The position numbers were made by a program, and so were the translations under genes. Shown one piece after another: positions 1 through 6,736 of a stretch of 32,706 bases of DNA (its first letter is position 1; every line of letters starts with the position of its first letter). The notes beneath the pieces were generated by a model. The model was not told the origin of the DNA. It did no database searches and was given only the letters and a program-made list of their open reading frames with translations. This DNA comes from SBBG01 sp033717875 (GTDB taxonomy: Bacteria; Pseudomonadota; Gammaproteobacteria; Ga0077554; Ga007554): NCBI GenBank assembly GCA_033717875.1, contig JADDKJ010000036.1, forward strand, positions 1-32,706. The letters are read 5' to 3'.

Positions 1-159
1 GCGTGAGGTAGCCATCGGTAAAGCATGCCAGTTTTACAGCCCGCTTCAAACTGCTGAATACCGCAATCGTCGTAGCTTTCCGTCATGCTATGCCCCAATT
101 TTTACCCACACGACTTCCTGAAGAGCCTAAATACTTGGCCACAGCAAGGAGTAGCTGCC

Positions 160-2013
160 ATGGATCTGTTGCCTTTGGACAAGCTCGGCGCTCGGGAAAA
201 ACCCGGTAGCGTTGTTCAGTTTGGTCTGTTTCTGCCCTGGGTGTCGGCCAACGATGGAAACCGGCTGTGGGTGCAGGTGATCCATGAAGAAGACCAGTTC
301 TTGCAAGATATCCCGCCGATAAAGTTCGAACTCCAGCACGCCATTGATCCGCAGTATGGCGATTACTGGTCAGCGGAAATCAAGATCGACCCCGCTGACA
401 AACCGCACCCATCATCGGTGTGGGGCTCGTCCGGGCGATATGTCTATCGCTATTGTCTGCAAAATCCCAACACTCCGGGCATCATCGATTGGATCATTGA
501 TCCCTTCGCCAGGGAGTTCGGGATCGGCAAGCTGTCGGCGTTCACGCTGGGCTATGAACCCCATGTCTGGAGCGGGAGCGAAGGCACCTGGAAGACGCCG
601 GCGCTGAATGATCTTGTTATCTATGAGTTGATGATCAGCGAGTTCGGTGGAGATATCGACAAGACCATCGCGCTGCTCGATTACCTCGCCGATCTCGGGA
701 TCAACTGCATCGAGGTGATGCCGGTTTCCAACGTGTCGAATACCGTCGATTGGGGTTTCTTGCCGATTGGGTATTTCGGTGTCGATGAACGGTTCGGCAA
801 GCGCAGGGATTTTCAGAAGCTGGTCGATGAGGCGCACAAAAGGAAGATCGCCATCATCCTCGACGCCGTCTACGGACATGCCAGCGATCACTTCCCTTAT
901 GCTTATCTCTACAAAAAGCTGGCTTACCACGAAAATCCCTTCATGGGCTCTTTTGCGAAAAATTACTTCGGCGAAAGCACCGATTTCAACCGCCGCTTCA
1001 CCCGGGATTTCTTTTTTACCGTCAATCACCACTGGCTTGATTGCTACCACGTCGATGGTTTTCGCTACGACTGTGTTCCCAATTACTGGGATGGCGCGGT
1101 GGGACAAGGTTATGCCGCGCTGACCTATAACACCTACCAGTTGGTTAAGGCGAAACAAGGCGAAGCCAGCCACTGGCAACGATTTTTCAACCAGGAGGAA
1201 AACAATCTCATCCAGTGCGCCGAACAACTGGAAGGTCCTCAGGAAATTCTGGAAAAGACCTATAGCAACTGCACCTGGCAGAATGAAACCCTCGGCGCCG
1301 CTCAGGCGGTGGCGCGTGGCGATCAGGGCAATCTGGTCAATCTTGGCCTGCGGTTGGGACTTGCCGGTTATCCCGCTGAAGTCACCACCAATAACGACAC
1401 CATCAAAAAGACCGCGCTACAGTACATCGAAAATCACGATCATGCGCGCTTTGTCTGTAACTTTGGCATGTACCCGCGTGACAATGATTTGCTGGGAGAA
1501 GGCAATCGGGATCTCTGGTACAAAGTTCAACCCTATCTGATCGGTTTGTTGACGGCCAAGGGTGTGCCGCTGCTCTGGCAGGGACAGGAGCTGGCCGAGA
1601 ACTATTACATTCCTCACGAAGGATGGGGACGCGTGATGCTGTTCCGTCCCGTGCGCTGGGATTATTTCTATGATGCGATTGGAAAACGCACGATCAAACT
1701 GGCAAGGGACTTGCTGAAACTGCGCCGCGATTCGCCGCAATTTCGTTATGGCGATCACTTTTTCTACAATCATCACGATCGCTATCAGTCAAAAAACGTT
1801 CTGCTTTTTTCACGCAAGCAAGACAACCGCTTCAGTCTCGTGGCGTTGAATTTCGGTAACGAAGAGCAATGGGTGCCATTCGCCTTTCCCACAGACGGCG
1901 ATTATCGGGAAGAGCTGCATGGCGAAGATGATCTGAAGGCTGTTAAAACGACTGAGGAACGCTGGCTGAAAATACCCGGCAATTACGGGCGCATCTGGAC
2001 AGTCATAGGTTGA
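160..2013 (+). CDS. Alpha-amylase family (GH13) glycoside hydrolase
   Basis: A cytoplasmic alpha-glucan-active enzyme of the GH13 clan, 617 aa, no signal peptide. All four conserved GH13 regions are visible. Region I is DAVYGH with Asp235. Region II is DGFRYD with the nucleophile Asp304. Region III contains the likely acid/base Glu355 (CAEQLEG). Region IV is ENHDHAR with the stabiliser Asp427. The N-terminal ~110 residues look like the beta-sandwich (CBM48-like) domain that precedes the barrel in branching enzymes and trehalohydrolases, so substrates may be glycogen, branched glucans or maltooligosyl-trehalose; I cannot assign the subfamily. The reading frame is open from 85, but ATG 160 is preceded by AAGGAG at 146-151 with 8-nt spacing, so I chose 160. 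The nuclease-like gene follows after 25 nt and is probably co-transcribed. Confidence 0.88.
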   Translation: MDLLPLDKLGAREKPGSVVQFGLFLPWVSANDGNRLWVQVIHEEDQFLQDIPPIKFELQHAIDPQYGDYWSAEIKIDPADKPHPSSVWGSSGRYVYRYCLQNPNTPGIIDWIIDPFAREFGIGKLSAFTLGYEPHVWSGSEGTWKTPALNDLVIYELMISEFGGDIDKTIALLDYLADLGINCIEVMPVSNVSNTVDWGFLPIGYFGVDERFGKRRDFQKLVDEAHKRKIAIILDAVYGHASDHFPYAYLYKKLAYHENPFMGSFAKNYFGESTDFNRRFTRDFFFTVNHHWLDCYHVDGFRYDCVPNYWDGAVGQGYAALTYNTYQLVKAKQGEASHWQRFFNQEENNLIQCAEQLEGPQEILEKTYSNCTWQNETLGAAQAVARGDQGNLVNLGLRLGLAGYPAEVTTNNDTIKKTALQYIENHDHARFVCNFGMYPRDNDLLGEGNRDLWYKVQPYLIGLLTAKGVPLLWQGQELAENYYIPHEGWGRVMLFRPVRWDYFYDAIGKRTIKLARDLLKLRRDSPQFRYGDHFFYNHHDRYQSKNVLLFSRKQDNRFSLVALNFGNEEQWVPFAFPTDGDYREELHGEDDLKAVKTTEERWLKIPGNYGRIWTVIG

Positions 2014-2038
2014 AATCGCATTAATCAAGGAGGACGAT

Positions 2039-2926
2039 ATGGCAAAGGTAAAACTATTCTGGGATCCCACCGGCGTGGAGCTGGATGCGCTGGGCACAAA
2101 CACCTTCGAGCGCATCACCGACGGCGATACGCCGTATGTTTCAATGGCGATCCGCATGCTGAGCATCGACACGGCGGAGGTGCATTATCCTGGCAACGAA
2201 AGCCCCGCCAAACACGATGCCAAACTGGCTCAGCTTGCCGACTGGATTCACGGCGGCAAGGCGCCCATCGACCCGGGCCTCGCCGCCTGGCTGGAACCGA
2301 AGCTCGCCACCGGCAGCGCGGGAACCTTGCAAAAGCAGCAAGGCGATGCCGCGAAAGCGGAATTTCAAAGGCTGCTGGATGAAAAGCTCACCCGTCCCTC
2401 GGGCGGCAAGCGTTCGGTCTTCCTGCGCACTGCGGACCAGCCTTTCGATCAATACGGGCGCTTGTTGGCCTACATGTCGCCTTATTACAGCAGCGAAGAG
2501 CTGGCCACCCTCCCCCCGGCGGAACGCGCCACGTTCAATATGCTGATGGTCGCGTCGGGCTGGGCAGCCACGTTTCCGATCTATCCCAGCCTGCCGAAAT
2601 ACACAGACCTCGTGTTGCTTCAGCAGGCCGCCGAGGATGCGCTTACGAACAAAAAAGGCGCCTGGGCTGATCCCGCAACGCTGACAGGCTACGAATTCCG
2701 CATGTGCTACAAGCTGTGGGAGGTCACCAACAAACTGGTGAAGGGGCAAAAACTGAGCAGTCGGGAGCGGTATGGCTGGGTAGAGCGATATTGTGTCGAT
2801 ATGACCAACCGGGAGGTTTATTCCCCCCAAGACTACTACAAGGTACCCGCTTACAACCGCGTGTTCATTTGGCCCGATGATGTCGCCGAGGCGGTAGGCA
2901 GGCTTAATCTGGAACCCGCTGGTTAG
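2039..2926 (+). CDS. Staphylococcal-nuclease-like (SNase/thermonuclease) protein with insertion
   Basis: 295 aa with no signal peptide or membrane segment, so probably cytoplasmic. The active-site pattern of staphylococcal nuclease can be followed: DGDT at 28-31 (Ca-binding Asp30), the run IRMLSIDTAE with Arg39, Asp44 and Glu47, then YGRLLAYM with Arg141; these match D21, R35, D40, E43 and R87 of the archetype. A tail segment ending in KKGAW (around 205) matches the family's KKxxxxLW helix. Between Glu47 and Arg141 there are about 40 more residues than in the archetype, rich in Lys/Gln and probably helical, and a further ~80 residues follow the fold. Strong AAGGAGG site at 2027-2033. The stop codon lies inside the left end of repeat copy A. 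Expected activity is a metal-dependent phosphodiesterase on DNA or RNA; the pairing with a GH13 enzyme is unexplained. Confidence 0.7.
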   Translation: MAKVKLFWDPTGVELDALGTNTFERITDGDTPYVSMAIRMLSIDTAEVHYPGNESPAKHDAKLAQLADWIHGGKAPIDPGLAAWLEPKLATGSAGTLQKQQGDAAKAEFQRLLDEKLTRPSGGKRSVFLRTADQPFDQYGRLLAYMSPYYSSEELATLPPAERATFNMLMVASGWAATFPIYPSLPKYTDLVLLQQAAEDALTNKKGAWADPATLTGYEFRMCYKLWEVTNKLVKGQKLSSRERYGWVERYCVDMTNREVYSPQDYYKVPAYNRVFIWPDDVAEAVGRLNLEPAG

Positions 2927-3080
2927 GGAAGCGCTGATTTATTAGCGCTTCCGCGCGGCACATGGAAGTGCCGCCATTTTCGATGGCGACTAGCCATTGA
3001 AAATGAAGAAAAGCAAAAATCACATTTTTGCTTTTCGTGCGCTGAAAATACCAGGATGGAATTATTCAGCGTTTCCTTAG
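2923..3080 (+). repeat. Multi-hairpin intergenic element, copy A (158 bp)
   Basis: Starts TTAGGGAAGCGCTGA and ends TCAGCGTTTCCTTAG, imperfect terminal inverted repeats. Inside are five hairpins in a row: GGAAGCGCT/AGCGCTTCC, GCGGCAC/GTGCCGC, CATTTTC..ATGGC/GCCAT..GAAAATG, a perfect 13-bp stem GAAAAGCAAAAAT/ATTTTTGCTTTTC around CAC, and a last CGCTGA/TCAGCG stem. Same architecture as 31084-31240 (inverted) and 32199-32356, but with GCGCT in place of CTCTGA in both terminal hairpins. The left end overlaps the stop codon of the nuclease-like gene, so it may also serve as that gene's 3' end. Confidence 0.85.
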
Positions 3081-3354
3081 TAGCCTGGCCCCACCCTCAC
3101 CCCATCGGCTACGCCCCCTCGCTGCACTCTCCCTGCAAGAGGGAGAGTCGGAGTAAGAGTGGATGAGATCGCGCCCGCCCCGCCCTGCATTGACCGCGAG
3201 AGCGGGGAAATTCCGTTGAACGGAGCAAAGTATATACACAACTTTCTTATGGATACTGTTTGGTATACACTCTTGGACGCCAGACCTGAATGGGCCTTCG
3301 CGCCCAAAACCAGGAAATTATCCATAATTCCATTTCGCAATAAAAAGTGAAATA
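3081..3354. other. Gene-free stretch
   Basis: Bases 3085-3155 carry a C-rich CACCCTCACCCC tract followed by a short CTCTCCCTG/CAAGAGGGAGAG dyad, a text type seen between genes in many proteobacteria and repeated in kind at 8955-9010 and 27635-27665 of this window. From 3160 to 3354 I see no recognisable gene, RNA or terminator; the short open frame at 3159-3350 resembles nothing and has no ribosome binding site. Confidence 0.5.
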
Positions 3355-3409
3355 TTGTAGGGTGCGTTCCACGCACCATTACCATTGGTGCGTGGAACGC
3401 ACCCTACAA
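3355..3409. repeat. Perfect 24-bp palindrome (GTAGGGTGCGT type)
   Basis: Two 24-bp arms (3355-3378 and 3386-3409) are exact reverse complements around a 7-nt spacer. The arms begin TTGTAGGGTGCGTTCCACGC. A shorter relative with 12-bp arms sits at 27679-27705. It lies 55 bp upstream of nnr and would form a very stable stem, but lacks a T-tract on either side that would make it a classical terminator. Confidence 0.9.
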
Positions 3410-3463
3410 AATTATTGTCGTTTTTAACGCAAATTGGAATAACAAATCGGCCGATCCAGCCTC

Positions 3464-4957
3464 ATGACCACCCTGCCCCATCACCTCTATCGCGCCAGCC
3501 AGGTGCGTGAACTCGACCGCGTCGCCATCGAAACTTTCGGCATACCTGGCGCGATGTTGATGTCGCGCGCCGGTGCGGCGGTTTTCATGGCGCTGCGCGA
3601 GCACTGGCCCAGGGCGCGATCCGTCGCTGTGGTATGCGGCACAGGCAAGAATGGAGGAGATGGTTATGTCGCGGCGCGGCTTGCTCATGCGGCGGGGATG
3701 AAAGTTGCTGTGTTTCAGGTGGGTGCCCCGGCCTCGCTGCGCGGTGACGCGCTGCATGCGGCCGAGGCGTTGAATGCGACGGGTATCGCCGCGCAGCCAT
3801 TCCACGCTGGCGCACTGCACGGATTCGACATAGCGGTCGACGCGCTGTTCGGCACCGGGCTGGATCGCGAGGTGGCCGGCGAGTGGCGCGCCGCCATCGA
3901 GGCGATCAACGGCTGTGGCGCACCGGTGCTCGCCGTGGACATCCCTTCCGGGTTGGACTCGGACACCGGCAGGATATTGGGCGCGGCGGTGCGCGCCAAG
4001 GCGACCGTCACGTTCATCGGCCTCAAGCAAGGCATGTTCACCGGCGACGGTCCGGCATGCTGCGGCACCGTCGAATTCAATGACCTTCGGCTGCCCGTCG
4101 AAACTTACGCCGGAGTCTCCCCCTCTTCCGTTCTGTTTGATGTGCACTCGCTGCGGCCACTGCTGCCACCCCGTCCGCGTTCGGCACATAAGGGACATCA
4201 CGGCCACACACTGGTGATCGGCGGCGAACACGGCATGGCGGGCGCGGCGCAGCTGGCGGGTGAGGCCGCGGCGCGCAGTGGCAGTGGTCTCACCAGTATC
4301 GCCACGCGCACCAATCACGCCGCCGTGATTGCCGCCGCGCGCCCGGAATTGATGTGCCATGCGGTTGAAAGCGCCGGGGATCTCCATCCCCTGCTCGAAC
4401 GCGCCAGCGTGATCGCCATCGGGCCGGGGCTGGGGCAATCCATCTGGGCGCGCGAATTATTCTCCGTGGCGTTGGAGACATCCCTGCCGCTGGTGGTGGA
4501 TGCCGACGCCTTGAATTTGCTGGCGCTGGAACCCGAAAGGCACAACAATTGGATACTCACGCCCCACCCCGGCGAAGCGGCGCGATTGCTGGGCTGTTCA
4601 ACGGCGGATATCCAGGCGGATCGTTTCAGAGCCGTCAGGGAATTGCAGCAACGCTTTGATGGGGTCTGCGTACTCAAGGGCGCCGGAACGCTGATCGATG
4701 CCGGGCAGGATCCCGTCACGGTTTGCGCTGCGGGCAATCCCGGCATGGCCAGCGGCGGCATGGGCGATGTGCTCACGGGCGTCATCGCCGGCCTGATCGC
4801 ACAAGGTCTGCCCTTGGCGGACGCGGCGCGCCTGGCTGCCCATGTTCACGCCACCGCGGGCGATCAAGCCGCGGCGGAGGAAGGCGAGCGCGGCTTGCTG
4901 GCCAGTGATTTGATGCCGCACATCCATCATCTGCTGAACCCTTCTATTTGGGCATGA
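3464..4957 (+). CDS. nnr: Bifunctional NAD(P)H-hydrate epimerase / ADP-dependent NAD(P)H-hydrate dehydratase
   Basis: Repairs damaged NADHX and NADPHX in the cytoplasm: the N-terminal YjeF_N domain (about 1-215) epimerises R to S hydrate, and the C-terminal ribokinase-like domain (about 225-497) dehydrates the S form using ADP. Visible signatures are GTGKNGGDGYVAA at 59-71 in the epimerase half and, in the dehydratase half, ASVIAIGPGLG and GNPGMASGGMGDVLTG (around 423-438), the conserved nucleotide and catalytic loop. Length of 497 aa fits the fused bacterial form. No strong Shine-Dalgarno is seen before ATG 3464, but the similarity begins within a few residues of it. Its stop overlaps the tsaE start (ATGA), the neighbour pairing usual in proteobacteria. 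Confidence 0.95.
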   Translation: MTTLPHHLYRASQVRELDRVAIETFGIPGAMLMSRAGAAVFMALREHWPRARSVAVVCGTGKNGGDGYVAARLAHAAGMKVAVFQVGAPASLRGDALHAAEALNATGIAAQPFHAGALHGFDIAVDALFGTGLDREVAGEWRAAIEAINGCGAPVLAVDIPSGLDSDTGRILGAAVRAKATVTFIGLKQGMFTGDGPACCGTVEFNDLRLPVETYAGVSPSSVLFDVHSLRPLLPPRPRSAHKGHHGHTLVIGGEHGMAGAAQLAGEAAARSGSGLTSIATRTNHAAVIAAARPELMCHAVESAGDLHPLLERASVIAIGPGLGQSIWARELFSVALETSLPLVVDADALNLLALEPERHNNWILTPHPGEAARLLGCSTADIQADRFRAVRELQQRFDGVCVLKGAGTLIDAGQDPVTVCAAGNPGMASGGMGDVLTGVIAGLIAQGLPLADAARLAAHVHATAGDQAAAEEGERGLLASDLMPHIHHLLNPSIWA

Positions 4958-5421
4958 TCGAATTTTCAATCGCCCGGGAAGGTGAAATGCTCGCGCTCGG
5001 TGCGCGCCTTGCCACGGCCTGTGCGGACAGCGGCGCGGTTGTTTTCCTGCACGGCGAACTCGGCGCGGGCAAAACCACGCTGGTGCGCGGCTTCTTGCGC
5101 GGCCTGGGACACCACGGCAAAGTGAAAAGTCCCACATATACGCTGGTGGAGCCCTACGAAATCGACCAACGCCGCATTTATCATTTCGACCTGTACCGTC
5201 TCGCCGATCCGCACGAATTGGATTATATTGGTATAAGGGATTTCCTGGAGCACGGCGCCATTCTGCTGGTGGAATGGCCCGAACGTGGCATGGATCTCCT
5301 GCCGGCGCCCGATATTCATGTTCATATCGGCTACACGGAAACGGGACGCCGGGTACAAGTTGAGGCGGGAACCCCGCTGGGAAATGAAATCGTCGCGCGG
5401 ATGTTCACTCTTACTCCGTAA
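4954..5421 (+). CDS. tsaE: tRNA threonylcarbamoyladenosine biosynthesis ATPase TsaE
   Basis: Small P-loop ATPase that works with TsaB and TsaD to make t6A37 in ANN-decoding tRNAs. 155 aa. Walker A is GELGAGKTT at 34-42; the family strings SPTYTLVEPYE, YHFDLYRL and LLVEWPERG follow in order, all normal. ATG 4954 is chosen over the in-frame TTG 4948 because it forms an ATGA overlap with the nnr stop, implying translational coupling. In many gammaproteobacteria tsaE is followed by amiB and mutL; here an HlyD-like adaptor follows after 31 nt. Confidence 0.96.
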   Translation: MIEFSIAREGEMLALGARLATACADSGAVVFLHGELGAGKTTLVRGFLRGLGHHGKVKSPTYTLVEPYEIDQRRIYHFDLYRLADPHELDYIGIRDFLEHGAILLVEWPERGMDLLPAPDIHVHIGYTETGRRVQVEAGTPLGNEIVARMFTLTP

Positions 5422-5452
5422 TTGGCGACGCTCAAGGATGAGCAGGTGAAAC

Positions 5453-6736
5453 ATGACAGGAAAGCTGGATGCGAAGAAATCGCCCATGGTGGGCGCTGTC
5501 TCCGATGTGCGTTTGCCACAACAGGAATGGCTGAGCGGACTCAAACGGAAATTTCCCGTTAGCCGCTTTATCCGGGTCACCCTCGGATTGGCCATCCTGC
5601 TGATCGGCGCATGGTTCTTCCTCCCCGGTCTGCTCTTTCCCATCAGCAGCAATGCCGTCGTCAACGCCCATGTCATCACCTTGCGCGCGCCCATCGCGGG
5701 TGACGTTTCGTTCACGTTTTCCGGCACGGATCGTCCCATCGCCAAAGGCGACATCGTCACCCGCCTCGAAAATAACCGCGTCGATGACAGCCAGCTTTCC
5801 GCCATGCAGGCCCAGCAGGCGACCTTGCAGGAAAAGATCGGGGCGATCGAGCAGGAGCTTCTGGAACTGGAAGCGCTCGAACGCCGCCTTAAAACCAGCT
5901 CCACCAAATACCGCCGCGCCGTCGGCAGCCGCTATGATGCGATTCTGGCGGAGGCCATCGCGCGGCTGTCGGCGCGGCGCGCCATTGCCGGCGAGGCGGC
6001 AACGAATCTTCAGCGGCAGCGGGCGCTTTATGCCAAACGGCTAACGACGCTCGCCGCGCTCGACACGGCTTCGATGGCGGACCGTGTCGCACAGGCGGAT
6101 CTCCATGAGGCGGAACAGGCCGTAGAGCGTATTCACGTCGAAAAGAGCAGCGCCTCCCAAGGCATTTACTTCGGCGATGGCTACAACAACGTGCCCTACT
6201 CGCAACAGCGCGTCGATGACATTCAATTGCGCACACAGGCGCTACGCAGTGAGCTGCGCGATGCACGCATACGCCAGAAAGAAAGTGAACGCCAAATCGC
6301 CGTGGAACAGGCAAGACTCAGCCGTCTCACCCGCGCGGAACTGCCGGCGCCCGCCGCCGGCCGCCTGTGGCTGCAACTGGCAAGCAATGGCGAATACGTC
6401 ACCGCGGGCGCGCCATTGCTGCAAATTCTCGATACCTCCCGCCTGTTCCTCATGGTCAGTCTGGACGAACGCCACTTCGACGATATCGCCGTCGGCGACC
6501 TTGCCACGGTTGATCTGATCGGCTCAGGCGAGTCGTTACACGGCAAGGTCGAACGCATACAGGGAAATGAATCGAAAGTCGACGAATCCGTCCTCGCCGT
6601 GGCCCCGCCACCCGTCAAGCCACGCGAATTTCTTGTGGTGATCAATCTGAACACCAAGGAACTGCTGTCCAGAAAAGCAGACATCGCCAACCAGGTCGGG
6701 AGGCGCGCCAAAGTGACATTCGGCAAATCCTCATGA
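5453..6736 (+). CDS. HlyD-family membrane fusion (adaptor) protein, partner of a polysaccharide synthase
   Basis: 427 aa. A short cytoplasmic N-terminus with basic residues (about 1-40) is followed by one membrane segment (about 43-65, LGLAILLIGAWFFLPGLLF), then a lipoyl/barrel-sandwich half-motif (ITLRAPIAGDVSF), a long alpha-helical coiled-coil arm (about 115-290, rich in Gln, Glu, Arg and Ala), the second lipoyl half (LPAPAAGRLWLQLASNGEYV) and a beta-barrel. This is the order of HlyD/EmrA adaptors and of the periplasmic part of Alg44. Ribosome binding site AGGTGAAAC just before ATG 5453. Its stop overlaps the start of the glycosyltransferase (ATGA), so the two are translationally coupled and probably form one inner-membrane export complex. 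Confidence 0.85.
   Translation: MTGKLDAKKSPMVGAVSDVRLPQQEWLSGLKRKFPVSRFIRVTLGLAILLIGAWFFLPGLLFPISSNAVVNAHVITLRAPIAGDVSFTFSGTDRPIAKGDIVTRLENNRVDDSQLSAMQAQQATLQEKIGAIEQELLELEALERRLKTSSTKYRRAVGSRYDAILAEAIARLSARRAIAGEAATNLQRQRALYAKRLTTLAALDTASMADRVAQADLHEAEQAVERIHVEKSSASQGIYFGDGYNNVPYSQQRVDDIQLRTQALRSELRDARIRQKESERQIAVEQARLSRLTRAELPAPAAGRLWLQLASNGEYVTAGAPLLQILDTSRLFLMVSLDERHFDDIAVGDLATVDLIGSGESLHGKVERIQGNESKVDESVLAVAPPPVKPREFLVVINLNTKELLSRKADIANQVGRRAKVTFGKSS

Noticed and set aside
2923..3080. Copy A as a CRISPR or direct-repeat array
   Set aside because: Modules are different palindromes used once each, with no regular repeat-spacer pattern.
3159..3350. 63-codon open frame upstream of nnr
   Set aside because: Starts at a non-ATG codon without a ribosome site, no recognisable motif, and lies in AT-rich intergenic text.
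3404..4438. 344-codon minus-strand frame inside nnr
   Set aside because: Antisense shadow of a clearly recognised gene; Arg/His/Gly-rich composition typical of such shadows.
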